A DNA stretch of 34,936 nucleotides from Deltaproteobacteria bacterium (GCA_026388365.1 JAPLJW010000257.1:1-34936); one strand, 5' to 3'; numbered from the stretch's first letter, positions 23,745 to 32,987 are shown. The notes: generated from the letters alone by a model not told the origin. Translations and numbers: made by a program.

Positions 23745-26242
23745 GATCGGCCTCCTGTCCGGTAGAGGTCGGGCTTCAGGCAGAGCGACTTGTGGGGGCA
23801 GTAGGGGCAGCCCTCGGCATGGAAGTTCGGGGTGAAGCGTTCTTGTGCGAGGAGCGCATCGAGCCTGCCGGCGATGCTCTCCAGCGTGGCCTCGCAGGCG
23901 GCGAGATCCACCTCAGCCAGGCGGCCCTCATAATCGCCGGCTACCCGTGGGCGCAGGAAGAGATGGGCCGCAGCGAGTTGGTCGGCCGTCGCTTTCTTGT
24001 TGTACAGGGCGAGATAGGCATAGATGAGCAACTGGAAGCGGTCGTCGAAGGTGTCGGGCTTCTCCAGCCGGTCCGCCAGGCGGTCCTTTTCGGAGTAGGC
24101 CCTCTTTTCCTTGTATTTGAGGTCCGTGATGAGAAGCCTTTCCCCTTCGGCTTGCAGGCGGTCGATGCGCCCCCGGAGCTGGTAGCGGCCCCCGCCGAAA
24201 GGGGCCGTAAGCGTCAGTTCGGCCTCCGTCACCTCGTCGGAGAAGAGAAGCGGCCGGCCCGTTTCCGCCTCCCAGGCCGCAATGTCGGCCAGATGGCTCC
24301 GGACGATGGCCTTGCGGACGGCCTGGTCCGGGAGCTTCTCCTGGATATCCCGGTCAGCCTCCCAGCGCTCGTCGAATAGTTTGAGCCACCGATCGATGGC
24401 CGGGCGCTGGTCGTCATTCCCGCGGAAGCGGGAATCCAGGATAGTACTGGATGCCGGATCAAGTCCGGCATGACCATTTTTATGTCTACTTGCCGGAGAA
24501 ATAAGCTCCACAAAGAAGCGATGGAGGAAATCGCCGATGAGGAGATTGGCGCTATCTTCGTCCTCGAAGCAGGCGGGCGGTGTCACGCCCTCGATGTCCT
24601 CGAGGATGAAGCGGCAGGGGCAGGTGAAAAACTTCTTCAGGGACGTGAAGGACCAGGCGCGTCTTCGCAGCTTCTCCCGCAACGCTTCGGTGTTCTCGAT
24701 GACGAGGCTCCCTTCCGGGACGTGGAAGGGTTCCGGGGCCAGCCTGCGCTTCACCGTTTTCTGGCCGAATTCGGTGGCGAGAAACGAGAAGTGGGGCGAC
24801 GGCGCCTCGCCGCACCCCTGGTCGTAGAGGGCCGCGATGTGGGCCGTGCGGCCGAAGGAGAGAAACTGCCGCAGGGCCAGATCGTCCGCCTCGTAATGGG
24901 TCCGGTAGAGGCGCGGCAGATGGATCAGGTTCAGGTAGGGGCCGCCGAAGGGCTTGGCCGGAAACACGCCGCTGTTCATGGGGAGGATCACGGCGCGGCC
25001 ATAGGGGATGCCGGTCGCGTCGCCCAACCCCACCACCTGAATCGGGGCGCTCCGCCTGCCGTGGAGCCGCAGCTTCTTGACGCTGACGAGGTACTCGGCC
25101 AAGGGTGTCCAGGCGTCGCCCATGAGCGGGCGGAGACGCTCCAATTCGTCGCAGAGCGTGATCGCCGCCTCGAAGGCAGAGCGGTCCGCCTCGCCGAGAT
25201 CGTTCCACCGGGCGGTGAGTTCCCCGACGAGATCGCGTCGCACGGCGGAGAGCCTCTTTTTGCCCTGGATCGCCTCTCGCAGGCGCTGCGCCGCCGCGAA
25301 GGCGGAGAAAGGGAGCCAGGGGGCGAAGTTGACCTGAGCGCCCAGGGGGCGGAAGAGGAACTCCCAGAGGTAGAAGGAAAGCCTCTCGTCCAGCGGCACG
25401 ATGAAGAGCTGCTCTCCGTCGCTGTGGGGCGCGCGCTGGAAGGCGTCGATCTCCCGGGCAAGGAGCGCCGGCAGGGCGGCCCGTTCGGAAAGTTCCGAAA
25501 AGGCGAGCCCCTCGCCGGTGTTGCGCCGTTCGGCGACGCCGATCCGCCGGACGAGCGACAGGGCCGTCTCATAATCGGGCGGCTCCGTCGGCATGTGGGG
25601 GCCGAAGAGCGGCGCGTCCACAAAGAGGCGCTCGCGGGGGATGAGTCTGAAGAAGCGCTGGTTCACCGGGGTCATGAGGGGCAGGCCGACGAAAAATTCG
25701 CCGTCGTTCAATGCGAGATCGGCGAGCCGTTCCGCTTCGAAGGGTGGATAGAAAAGCCCCTCCCGAGCAAGACGGCTGCGGAAGGCCTCCAGTGTGGCGA
25801 AGAAGCCGTCGATCCGGGCAAGTTGTTCGGGGCCGATGCGGTCCAGGCTGCGCAGCTCCCCGATGCTCACGGAGAACTCGGAGATTGTGGCCAGAAAGGA
25901 GAGGAGCCGCTGGCTGTCGGCCGGGGGGAGGGATTGACCCTCTTCGCCGCACCGGAGGGCATGAAAACGGAGAAAAACCTCGTCCTCGGGCAGGGCCGTG
26001 CGTCCCGTGGCCTCGGCAATGCGGTGGGTTCGGTAGTCGTCGAAGGAAATGACAGTGGGGAGGAGCCCACCGATGCGGGTATGGACGAGGTAGTGCAGAA
26101 AGTCGCGGCCGCGGCCTGTCATCGAGATAGCCGTGAACCGGCTCATGTCCGGATAATCGGCGCGGAGCCGCTCGATGAGGGCCTCTGCGGCCGGATGGAA
26201 GTCACCTGCCGGAGTGTCGGGATGGACGATCTGATCGGACAT
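23738..26242 (-). CDS. AddB/RecC-like PD-(D/E)XK nuclease with Fe-S staple
   Basis: An 834-aa partner of the following helicase. No Walker A is seen, consistent with the inactivated helicase fold of RecC or some AddB proteins. The C-terminal third is an AddB-type nuclease: FFTCPCRFIL (first cluster Cys near 541), GDFLHRFF, GRIDRLQ, LITDLKYKEKRAYSEKDRL, FQLLIYAYL, then CPYCPHKSLC near 810, which closes the [4Fe-4S] staple. Residues about 590-610 come from a palindromic element inserted in frame between GDFLHRFFVELISPAS and the IDRWLKLF helix. The motifs are otherwise intact, so it is probably active. Start 26242 is favoured (AGGA about 10 nt upstream); ATG 26272 has none. Confidence 0.84.
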   Translation of the reverse strand: MSDQIVHPDTPAGDFHPAAEALIERLRADYPDMSRFTAISMTGRGRDFLHYLVHTRIGGLLPTVISFDDYRTHRIAEATGRTALPEDEVFLRFHALRCGEEGQSLPPADSQRLLSFLATISEFSVSIGELRSLDRIGPEQLARIDGFFATLEAFRSRLAREGLFYPPFEAERLADLALNDGEFFVGLPLMTPVNQRFFRLIPRERLFVDAPLFGPHMPTEPPDYETALSLVRRIGVAERRNTGEGLAFSELSERAALPALLAREIDAFQRAPHSDGEQLFIVPLDERLSFYLWEFLFRPLGAQVNFAPWLPFSAFAAAQRLREAIQGKKRLSAVRRDLVGELTARWNDLGEADRSAFEAAITLCDELERLRPLMGDAWTPLAEYLVSVKKLRLHGRRSAPIQVVGLGDATGIPYGRAVILPMNSGVFPAKPFGGPYLNLIHLPRLYRTHYEADDLALRQFLSFGRTAHIAALYDQGCGEAPSPHFSFLATEFGQKTVKRRLAPEPFHVPEGSLVIENTEALREKLRRRAWSFTSLKKFFTCPCRFILEDIEGVTPPACFEDEDSANLLIGDFLHRFFVELISPASRHKNGHAGLDPASSTILDSRFRGNDDQRPAIDRWLKLFDERWEADRDIQEKLPDQAVRKAIVRSHLADIAAWEAETGRPLLFSDEVTEAELTLTAPFGGGRYQLRGRIDRLQAEGERLLITDLKYKEKRAYSEKDRLADRLEKPDTFDDRFQLLIYAYLALYNKKATADQLAAAHLFLRPRVAGDYEGRLAEVDLAACEATLESIAGRLDALLAQERFTPNFHAEGCPYCPHKSLCLKPDLYRTGGRSW
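24413..24474. repeat. palindromic element inserted in frame within the addB-like gene
   Basis: A 62-bp element: GTCATTCCCGCG-gaa-GCGGGAATCCAG, a short centre, then TGGATGCCGGATCAAGTCCGGCATGAC as the right hairpin (the arms are TGCCGGAT and GTCCGGCA). It shares its left arm with the element in hrpA but has a different right-arm stem. Read on the minus strand it is open in the addB frame and yields GHAGLDPASS and LDSRFRGNDD. Confidence 0.85.
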
Positions 26243-26744
26243 AGCAACCGTTTCCTTCCCGGATTGCATCATGAGAAATTAATCGTCAGCTTCCTACCGG
26301 TATTGTGTTTCAAACCATAATTGAAAAGGCATTGCTTTTTTACAGCCGGGATATACCAATGTTTCGATACATATTCAACAAAACTTGTATTTATGATCGG
26401 TAAAGTTAGTTTTGACGATATATTAATAATGGCGAGCTGTTGTACCCTGACAAATTATCAGAATGAAAATCCATAAATAGTAACGCTTACCCTTTGAAAT
26501 CTTTCGTTAAGAATTGTATCAAGAAATTGCTCCATATCTAATTCCACACACGCAGGTTACTGTGCTCAACCCAAAAAGACCAGACGGACATTGAGGCCGA
26601 TCTGTTGACCTTGCGATACCGGAGTTGTTTTACACCCATTATGGAGTAGTGAATTACCGTTGTTAATTACTTGACATGATCTGTAACCATCTGTTAAATT
26701 TAATTTTATAAGCTCTCAGGAAAATGTGGTAAAGGGGTAAAGCC
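26243..26744. other. AT-rich divergent intergenic region
   Basis: About 500 bp separate the addB-like gene from the small membrane-protein gene. The sequence is AT-rich compared with the flanking genes. One frame at about 26540-26650 (QKDQTDIEADLLTLRYRS, then a stop) might be decayed coding sequence, but I cannot assign it to a family. The only clear signal is the promoter at 26671-26699. Confidence 0.35.
26671..26699 (+). promoter_or_regulatory. sigma-70 promoter for the small membrane-protein gene
   Basis: TTGACA (26671-26676), a 17-bp spacer and TTAAAT (26694-26699) lie about 45 bp upstream of the GTG start. Confidence 0.55.
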
Positions 26745-27125
26745 GTGAGGAAGCAGAAAAAACAGGGAAGTAAAGGCAAGGGTCTTTCACAATATCGGGA
26801 TCCCGAAAAAAGACAAGGACACCGTTTCTTTTTTGTCTGGCTACCCGTTATTATTGTGGTAATTTTATCTTTTTATGTCTTGGTGTTTGATCCTCCACGG
26901 CCAATCGGACAGCCGATCCCGGGAACTTCAAGAGATAATAAACAGGAACAGTTGGGTGAATCCAACGGGAATGCATACATGGTCGTTCTTGACGACGGCA
27001 GAATGGTGACGATTGAAGGCTCACTTATGGAATCTCTTAAAGCAGGCCGCCGTGTGCTGGTTCAGGAAAATATAACCCTCATCTTCAAACGAAAATACTT
27101 TTCTTTTGTACGATATCTTGAATAA
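26745..27125 (+). CDS. small single-pass membrane protein of unknown function
   Basis: A 126-aa protein. A very basic N-terminus (RKQKKQGSKGKG) precedes one membrane segment at about residues 29-48 (FVWLPVIIVVILSFYVLVF), so the C-terminal 75 residues should be periplasmic. That part includes AYMVVLDDGRMVTIEGSLME, then AGRRVLVQENITLIFKRKYF. It looks like a small beta-rich domain of the type seen in periplasmic proteins that end in a DDG...GxRV pattern, but I cannot name the family. The start is GTG 26745, with AGGGG 7 nt upstream, and a good promoter precedes it. About 155 bp separate it from the MFS gene. Confidence 0.7.
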   Translation: MRKQKKQGSKGKGLSQYRDPEKRQGHRFFFVWLPVIIVVILSFYVLVFDPPRPIGQPIPGTSRDNKQEQLGESNGNAYMVVLDDGRMVTIEGSLMESLKAGRRVLVQENITLIFKRKYFSFVRYLE

Positions 27126-27281
27126 AACGTTAAATCTTTAATGACGCACAATAAGCGTATCCGCGGTGGGACTGGTGCGCTCGGAGGAGAACATTAACAA
27201 CTCATAATCCAGGTCGCCCCTTTTCAATCCGCCATGGATATCCCAGGCGTTTTTTGTATTCTTGATCAAGGAGTTTGAATC

Positions 27282-28499
27282 ATGGGAGCCAATGCGACGG
27301 TCGGCACGTTTATCGCCGTGGTCGTTGCGCATATCATGGCTGATTTCATGGGCACGAGCGTATGGCCGGTTTACAAGACACTGGCCGGTTTGGATGTCGC
27401 CAAGGCCGGATGGATCGCCACCGTCATCGGTATGAGCGGAACAGCGCTTCAGCCGGTATTCGGTTTGCTCGCCGACCGATTCGGGCCGCGACGGGTCATC
27501 CTGCTCGGCACGCTGCTGACTTCGTTTGCCTTGCTGCTCGGCCCGCTGGTCGATTATCAATCGGCGCTCGACCGCCAACTGCCGACGTTGTTCGGATTGA
27601 GCGGCTTTTACCTTGTCGTGTACATGATCCTTGCGGCCGGCCGACTCGGACAGGACATGTTCCACCCCTCGGGAGCGGGGCTGGCGGGCAGCTTCTCCGC
27701 CAGGCGCGGCTCGATGTTCCTCGCCGTGTTCATCGCCGCGGGCAGCATCGGCTTCGGTCTCAGCCAGATCGTGTTTCGCACCGCTTACAACAACCTCGGC
27801 CATCATACCGAAATCCTTTTCATTCCCGCGGCGATCCTCTGGGCGTTTGTCTGGCTGAAGTGCCGGCCGGCCGAGGTGCCGTACTCCGAGAGGATATCCG
27901 TCATCGGATCGCTCCATGCCCTTCGCCCGGTGGCGCGGCAGATCCTGGTGTTGTTCCTGATTCTTGCGATTTCAAGCGGTGTGCTGACCGGGCTTTTTTT
28001 CCTCATGCCGGAATTTGCCCACGAGAAAGGTTATCCGGCCTGGATCGGACAGGGCGGGGCTTTCGGGCTGATCATCTTTGGCGCGACGGTGTTCATGGTG
28101 CCGATGGGCCATCTGGCAGACCGCATCGGCCGGCGTCGGACGTTGGTTGCGATGATGATTCTGTCGGCAATCAGCTACCATGCGATTGTACGCCTGACGC
28201 TGCCGGTGCCGGCATTCGTCCTGCTTTGCATTGTGGGTGGGGCATTCCTGGGGACGGTGAACCCGCTGGGCGTGGCGTTCGGCCAACGGATCGCCCCGCC
28301 GGAAAACATGAGCATCGTATCGGCGGTCCTGATGGGCTGGGCATGGTGTCTTGGCAGCACTGCGCCCAGCATTGTGGGCGAACTCTACCAGCACCTGGGT
28401 CACAACGCCTCGAAGACTTTGGTGCTGCTCGGAGCAGCGAATGTCGTAATGGTGATGATCGGTTTTCTGCTGCCCAAAGTCACAGACAATGTAGATTAG
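27282..28499 (+). CDS. MFS transporter, fosmidomycin-resistance (Fsr)-like
   Basis: A 405-aa inner-membrane transporter with about 12 hydrophobic segments. The loop motif GLLADRFGPRRVILLG lies between helices 2 and 3, and its counterpart GHLADRIGRRRTLVAM lies in the second half. GQDMFHPSGAGLAGSFS resembles the FHP(P/S) signature of the Fsr subgroup, and NPLGVAFGQRIAPPENMS the later Fsr loop. Members export drugs or small metabolites by proton antiport; the substrate here is unknown. AAGGAG is 8 nt before ATG 27282. A longer overlapping frame at 27362 is a shadow. Confidence 0.87.
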   Translation: MGANATVGTFIAVVVAHIMADFMGTSVWPVYKTLAGLDVAKAGWIATVIGMSGTALQPVFGLLADRFGPRRVILLGTLLTSFALLLGPLVDYQSALDRQLPTLFGLSGFYLVVYMILAAGRLGQDMFHPSGAGLAGSFSARRGSMFLAVFIAAGSIGFGLSQIVFRTAYNNLGHHTEILFIPAAILWAFVWLKCRPAEVPYSERISVIGSLHALRPVARQILVLFLILAISSGVLTGLFFLMPEFAHEKGYPAWIGQGGAFGLIIFGATVFMVPMGHLADRIGRRRTLVAMMILSAISYHAIVRLTLPVPAFVLLCIVGGAFLGTVNPLGVAFGQRIAPPENMSIVSAVLMGWAWCLGSTAPSIVGELYQHLGHNASKTLVLLGAANVVMVMIGFLLPKVTDNVD

Positions 28500-28577
28500 G
28501 CATGAAGCTCCGGCCTATGCAGTCAAGAATCCTTCAAACTTAGAAAGGAGGATGTTAGCAGCTTTCAAGAAGGGAAA

Positions 28578-28603
28578 GGCGTCTCGGAAGTACCCGAAAC
28601 GCC
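28578..28603. terminator. possible bidirectional terminator between convergent genes
   Basis: GGCGTCTCGG pairs with CCGAAACGCC around the loop AAGTAC, with one mismatch in a 10-bp stem. It lies between the convergent MFS and RecA-like ATPase genes. There is no real T-run on either side, so the call is weak. Confidence 0.35.
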
Positions 28604-28638
28604 CTGTGTATTTTGGTGATCGTTTTCTTGAAAAAGCC

Positions 28639-29343
28639 TTAAATCCGATTATCCTTGATCAGCATGGTCGAAGGATCGAGGAGCAGTGCGGGCCCGGCGG
28701 GGCTTGATTCTTTGCCTCGGAGCCGTTTGATGTGGACATCCGCATGCTCCGGCTGCAACTCCAGAACGAGATCGAACAGACCGGCAATCGCTGAAAAGGA
28801 TCCCGGGAGCCCGTCCTTACCCGGCGATTCATGCCGGTGGGTGTGGACGGTGAACCAGACGTGCATCCCGTTCCCTGCAGCGAGCGCCTTCAGGTCGTTC
28901 AGATCGGCCCGCAGGGATTCGTCAAAATGAAGACCATCGATGATCATCATCGCCGGAGAAAAAATCCCCTGCACGGTCAAATCGTTTAACCGCTCCTTGA
29001 GTTTCGGAACGGTGAAGCTTTCGACGCGGAAGGTCATGATGAATCGGTGGGGCAGGACCGATTCCCACAGGCGGCTGGTCTGCGCCCCTTCATAACTGCC
29101 GGCAAGATGATGAAAAAGCTCGTTGTACCAGAGATTCACCTTGTTGACGGGATCGTTCAGGCTGATGTGGAGGACATTTCGACTTCTCAGCATGCCGTTC
29201 ATGGCCAGTTGGACCAGCAGGGCGGTCTTTCCGACGCCGGCATGGGCGAGTACGGCGCCGAATTCCCCGGCGGAAAGAATGTCCTCTGTCTCGAAACCGA
29301 GCTGACGCAAGGGGTTGCGAAGGATAAGTTCTTTTTTCAACAT
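28639..29343 (-). CDS. RecA/KaiC-superfamily P-loop ATPase, function unknown
   Basis: A 234-aa protein with Walker A LAHAGVGKTALLVQLA near residue 33 and a Walker B-type MMIIDGLHFDES. An HVWFTVHTHRH strand follows the Walker B region, as in RecA/KaiC-type ATPases. No partner domain, DNA-binding loop or membrane segment is seen. The length suggests a single RecA-like core. GGAAGG lies 5 nt before ATG 29343. It sits 116 bp downstream of EF-G on the same strand, so it may share its transcript. I do not recognise a named family beyond the fold. Confidence 0.7.
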   Translation of the reverse strand: MLKKELILRNPLRQLGFETEDILSAGEFGAVLAHAGVGKTALLVQLAMNGMLRSRNVLHISLNDPVNKVNLWYNELFHHLAGSYEGAQTSRLWESVLPHRFIMTFRVESFTVPKLKERLNDLTVQGIFSPAMMIIDGLHFDESLRADLNDLKALAAGNGMHVWFTVHTHRHESPGKDGLPGSFSAIAGLFDLVLELQPEHADVHIKRLRGKESSPAGPALLLDPSTMLIKDNRI

Positions 29344-29459
29344 GGCACCCTTCCTGTCTTGATGTTGGTTATTCTATCTTGCAGCAACGACCAGGAGTTC
29401 AGGTCGATGGCTGAAGTACCTCGAAAATCTATCCGCCATCCGTCCATCTGCCTGAGCGG

Positions 29460-31553
29460 TTATGCCGCGCTCTTCTTCCGCAGGGCAACCTCTTCGGCAA
29501 TCTTCTCCGCAATGGATTGCGGAACCTGCCGATAGAGCGCAAATTCCATCGTGAACTGCGCCTTGCCCTGGGTGGACGATCTCAGAACCGTCGAGAATCC
29601 GAACATCTCGGCCAGCGGAACCTGGGCCTCGACCACGGTTATCGCCCCCTCATCCTGCGCGCCGACGATCATTCCCCGCCTCTGATTGAGCAGTCCCATC
29701 ACCCCACCCTGGAACTCGGTCGGCGTCTCCACGACCACCTTCATGATCGGTTCGTGAATCACGGATTTGGCCTTGGCGTACCCTTCGCGGAAAGCGCCGC
29801 GGGCCGCCGCCTGAAAGGCCATGTCGGAGGAATCGACCGCATGGGACGCACCGTCGTTGATGACGATCTTCACGCCCGTGATGGGAAATTCCATCTTCGG
29901 CCCCTTGGCCATGCACTGCTGAAAACCCTTTTCACAGGCCTGTATGTATTGGGTCGGGATCGATCCGCCTCTGACCTGATTGTCAAAAATGAAATCTTCA
30001 TCACCTTCCGTGATCGGCTCCATGTAACCCGCCACACGGCCGTACTGGCCGGACCCGCCGGTCTGCTTCCTGTGGGTGTAATTGAATTCCGCCCGCTGGG
30101 TGATCGTTTCACGGTAGGCCACGCGGGGTTTTCCCGTATCGACGTCGGTTCCATATTCCCGTTTCATCCGCTCCACATAGATTTCCAGGTGCAGTTCGCC
30201 CATCCCTTCGATGATCGTTTCGTTGGTTTCGTCATCCACATGGGTGCGGAAGGTCGGGTCCTCTTTGGTAAAACGGTTGAGGGCTTTGGACATGTTGATC
30301 TGGGATTTGTTGTCCTTCGGAAATATTGCGAGCGAGATGACCGGTTTCGGCACGAACATCGAGGTCATGGACAGGTTGATGCCCGGGGAAACGAAGGTGT
30401 CGCCGGAGGCGCACTCGATGCCGAAAAGCGCCCCGATATAGCCGGCGGATGCGGCCTCGATGTCCTCCATCTGGTCGGCATGCATGCGAACGACGCGGCC
30501 GACCTTTGTTTTTTTACCGGTCCGCGTATTGACGATCACCGATCCTTTGGCCAGCGTCCCCTGATAAACACGGACGTAGGTCAGTTGTCCGTAGGGGCCG
30601 TCTTCGAGCTTGAAAGCCAAAGCCACGATCGGCAGGGAAGGATCGGACGGGAGCACCACCGTGGCCTCTTCATGATCGCGATCCAGGGCGGTGTTCTCGA
30701 CATCCGCCGGACACGGTAGATACCGGGTCACCGCGTCGAGCAGCGGCTGGACGCCTTTGTTCTTGTATGCGGATCCCATGAAAACGGGGGTGAGTTTCCG
30801 CGCCAGGGTTCCTCTGCGGACGGCGTCGATAATCAGGGCGTCCGATATCGGGCTCTCTTCGAGGATCGCCTCGGTCAGCGCATCGGAAAAGAGCGAGACG
30901 GAATCGATCATTGCATCGCGTTTTGCCCGGGCGGCGGCCATCAGGTCCGCCGGAATCTCGTCGATCCGGACCTGTTCGCCGTTTTCCCCCTCGAAATAGA
31001 GCGCCTTCATGGTGAGCAGATCAACGACTCCCCGGAAATCCGTTTCCAGGCCGATCGGCAGTTGCATCGCCAGTGCGTTGTGACCTAACTTGGAATGGAG
31101 CTGCGCAATGACGCGGGAAGGATCGGCGCCGCTGCGGTCGCATTTATTGATGAAGGCGATGCAGGGCACCTTATAGCGCTTCATCTGCTGATCGACGGTA
31201 ATGGACTGCGACTGAACCCCGCCGACCGAGCATAGCACCAGCACGGCGCCGTCGAGCACCCGGAGGGAACGTTCCACTTCAATCGTAAAATCGACGTGGC
31301 CCGGGGTATCGATGATATTAATTTCATGATTCAGCCATTCACAAAACGTAGCAGCCGAGGCGATCGTGATGCCCCGCTCCTTCTCCAACTCCATAGAGTC
31401 CATGGTGGCCCCGACGCCGTCCTTTCCTTTGACGTCGTGGATGGCATGGATCCTCTTGGTGTAAAACAGGATTCGCTCGGTCAGGGTGGTCTTCCCCGAA
31501 TCAATATGGGCGCTGATCCCGATATTCCGGACTTTTTCGACTGTGCTGCTCAT
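29460..31553 (-). CDS. fusA: elongation factor G, spd/mitochondrial EFG1-like
   Basis: A 697-aa translational GTPase that drives ribosomal translocation. G1 is [18 protein letters not shown], then [23 protein letters not shown] (split at DGVGATM; G2 region), DTPGHVDF (G3), [10 protein letters not shown] (G4) and GSAYKNKGV (G5). They are followed by domains II to V, including [20 protein letters not shown] and [14 protein letters not shown]. The Ser in AHIDSGKT and the [16 protein letters not shown] stretch match mitochondrial EFG1 and its bacterial spdEFG1 relatives (spirochaetes, planctomycetes and deltaproteobacteria) more than classic EF-G (AHIDAGKT). The start at 31553 has AAGGA just upstream; an ATG at 31598 does not. 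Genomes with spdEFG1 usually carry spdEFG2 elsewhere for recycling. Confidence 0.93.
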   Translation of the reverse strand: MSSTVEKVRNIGISAHIDSGKTTLTERILFYTKRIHAIHDVKGKDGVGATMDSMELEKERGITIASAATFCEWLNHEINIIDTPGHVDFTIEVERSLRVLDGAVLVLCSVGGVQSQSITVDQQMKRYKVPCIAFINKCDRSGADPSRVIAQLHSKLGHNALAMQLPIGLETDFRGVVDLLTMKALYFEGENGEQVRIDEIPADLMAAARAKRDAMIDSVSLFSDALTEAILEESPISDALIIDAVRRGTLARKLTPVFMGSAYKNKGVQPLLDAVTRYLPCPADVENTALDRDHEEATVVLPSDPSLPIVALAFKLEDGPYGQLTYVRVYQGTLAKGSVIVNTRTGKKTKVGRVVRMHADQMEDIEAASAGYIGALFGIECASGDTFVSPGINLSMTSMFVPKPVISLAIFPKDNKSQINMSKALNRFTKEDPTFRTHVDDETNETIIEGMGELHLEIYVERMKREYGTDVDTGKPRVAYRETITQRAEFNYTHRKQTGGSGQYGRVAGYMEPITEGDEDFIFDNQVRGGSIPTQYIQACEKGFQQCMAKGPKMEFPITGVKIVINDGASHAVDSSDMAFQAAARGAFREGYAKAKSVIHEPIMKVVVETPTEFQGGVMGLLNQRRGMIVGAQDEGAITVVEAQVPLAEMFGFSTVLRSSTQGKAQFTMEFALYRQVPQSIAEKIAEEVALRKKSAA

Positions 31554-31573
31554 ACCTTTTCCTTCTGACGCAA

Positions 31574-31589
31574 ATGACCCAAGGGTCAT
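31574..31589. promoter_or_regulatory. perfect 16-bp palindrome in the EF-G leader
   Basis: ATGACCCAAGGGTCAT is fully palindromic (7-bp arms, 2-bp centre). It sits about 20 bp upstream of the EF-G start, next to the Shine-Dalgarno sequence. It may be an operator; as RNA the loop is too tight to use all 7 pairs. Confidence 0.4.
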
Positions 31590-31604
31590 ATAACGCAATG
31601 AAAT

Positions 31605-31644
31605 AAAAATCCCCCATGGGCAAATGTCACACCAGATGGGGGAT
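31605..31644 (-). terminator. Rho-independent terminator of the aminotransferase gene
   Basis: Read on the minus strand, ATCCCCCAT (31644-31636) pairs perfectly with ATGGGGGAT (31617-31609) around an 18-nt loop, and the stem runs directly into a T-run. It follows the aminotransferase stop by about 80 nt and separates that gene from EF-G. Confidence 0.78.
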
Positions 31645-31723
31645 CCACTTTGGATGACGATGTCGTAATAACTGGCTTGAAAATACTCGATTCCGCTACG
31701 TTTGTCAAGAAAAAATTCTTATC

Positions 31724-32851
31724 TCAGATCTTTTTATGGAGAATCTCCCTCATGGCCTCGGAAAACAGGGTCACGTTTTCCCGCCGGCTCGAGAAGCCCA
31801 TCAGCCCGACCCGCCAGATCTTTCCCTTCAGGGGTCCGAATCCGCCGGCGATTTCGATGTTATAGGTTTCGCGCAGGCTCGTCCGGACGGCGGCGTCATC
31901 GACGCCATCGGGGATGCATACCGTGTTCAGGGAAGGCAGGCGGTGCTCCCGAGGGACAAAGAGTTTCAAACCGAGGGTTTCCAGCTTTTTCCAGAGATAC
32001 TCCGCATTGGACTGGTGTCGGGACCAGCGGTCCTCCAGCCCTTCCTCGAGGACGATCCGCAATGCTTCGCGGAAACCATAATGGAGGGTCGTGGAGGGGG
32101 TGTGGTGGTAGACCCTTTCCTGATTCCAGTATTTTTCGATCATCGTCAGATCGAGGCACCAGTTGGAAACGCGGGTTTTCCGCCGGTAGAGGGCCTCCCG
32201 GGCCCGATCGTTTGCGGTAAAAGGGGAAAGTCCGGGAGGGCAACCGAGGCATTTTTGCGATCCGCTGTAAGCCATGTCGATACCCCAAGCGTCGATGTTC
32301 ATCGGAACGCCGCCCAGGGAGGTGACGCAGTCGATCAGAAAAAGAGCGCCGTGACGGTGAACGACGTCGGCCATCCCTTCCAGGGGCTGGAGCGCTCCGG
32401 TGGACGTCTCCGCATGGACGAGGGCCAGGATCTTGACCGGTTTGTTTTCGACAAGGGCGGCTTCGATCTCCGCCGCGGTGAATACGCCGCCCCAGGGTTT
32501 TTCAATCCGTTTCACATTGGCGCCGTAGATCTTCGCCATATCGCACATCCGTTCGCTGAAGTAGCCGTTGCATCCGATGACGACCGTGTCGCCGGGCTCC
32601 ACGAAATTGCAGAAGGCGGTTTCCATCCCGGCGCTGCCGGTACCCGACATGGGAAAGGTCATAATGTTCTTCGTCTGAAAAACCGCCCGGAGAAGGACCT
32701 GCTCTTCATCCATCAGGGAGAGCCACTCCGGATCGAGGTATCCGATCAGCCCCGTACTCATCGTGCGCAGAACACGAGGATGAACGGCGCTGGGTCCGGG
32801 GCCGAGAAGGAGACGATACGGTACATTCAGATCGCAGATTGTAGATGCCAT
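31724..32851 (-). CDS. class V aminotransferase (alanine/serine-glyoxylate type)
   Basis: A 375-aa PLP enzyme of the AGXT/SgaA group, which transfers amino groups between alanine or serine and glyoxylate or pyruvate. Family motifs are LLLGPGPSAVHPRVL, MSGTGSAGMETAF, HAETSTGALQPLEG, IDCVTSLGGVPMNID, and YSGSQKCLGCPPGLSP with the PLP Lys; YHHTPSTTLHYGFREAL and the C-terminal WRVGLMGFSSRRENV complete it. Length is normal. GGAGG is 6 nt before ATG 32851. It has its own promoter candidate (32959-32985) and terminator, so it is probably monocistronic. Substrate preference is not decidable from sequence. Confidence 0.88.
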   Translation of the reverse strand: MASTICDLNVPYRLLLGPGPSAVHPRVLRTMSTGLIGYLDPEWLSLMDEEQVLLRAVFQTKNIMTFPMSGTGSAGMETAFCNFVEPGDTVVIGCNGYFSERMCDMAKIYGANVKRIEKPWGGVFTAAEIEAALVENKPVKILALVHAETSTGALQPLEGMADVVHRHGALFLIDCVTSLGGVPMNIDAWGIDMAYSGSQKCLGCPPGLSPFTANDRAREALYRRKTRVSNWCLDLTMIEKYWNQERVYHHTPSTTLHYGFREALRIVLEEGLEDRWSRHQSNAEYLWKKLETLGLKLFVPREHRLPSLNTVCIPDGVDDAAVRTSLRETYNIEIAGGFGPLKGKIWRVGLMGFSSRRENVTLFSEAMREILHKKI

Positions 32852-32958
32852 GATGATCCTCCATTCATAAAGAAATCGGGTAAATATCCTGTCAGAGGAA
32901 TTGACGCACCGAACCGCCGGGCTTTGCGTCTATGCCCTCTCCATGTAAGCGCGTACCG

Positions 32959-32985
32959 CATATAAAAGAATCGTGCAAATGTCAA
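32959..32985 (-). promoter_or_regulatory. candidate promoter of the aminotransferase gene
   Basis: On the minus strand TTGACA (32985-32980) is followed 15 bp later by TATATG (32964-32959), or 17 bp later by TATGCG. About 105 bp of leader would follow. Confidence 0.5.
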
Positions 32986-32987
32986 GG

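Noticed and set aside
5948..24474. Dispersed palindromes as a CRISPR array
   Set aside because: The copies are far apart, differ in their centres and have no regular spacers; no cas gene is present.
24470..26320. 616-aa plus-strand ORF opposite the addB-like gene
   Set aside because: It is a shadow frame. The minus strand carries nuclease and Fe-S motifs, while this frame has no recognisable domain.
27362..28543. 393-aa frame overlapping the MFS transporter
   Set aside because: It has no hydrophobic segments or motifs, and the overlapping frame is a clear 12-segment MFS protein.
29517..30719. 400-aa plus-strand ORF opposite EF-G
   Set aside because: EF-G is unambiguous on the minus strand, and this frame is compositionally biased with no motif.
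31736..32965. 409-aa plus-strand ORF opposite the aminotransferase
   Set aside because: The aminotransferase frame has PLP and family motifs, its own ribosome binding site and a terminator; this frame has none.
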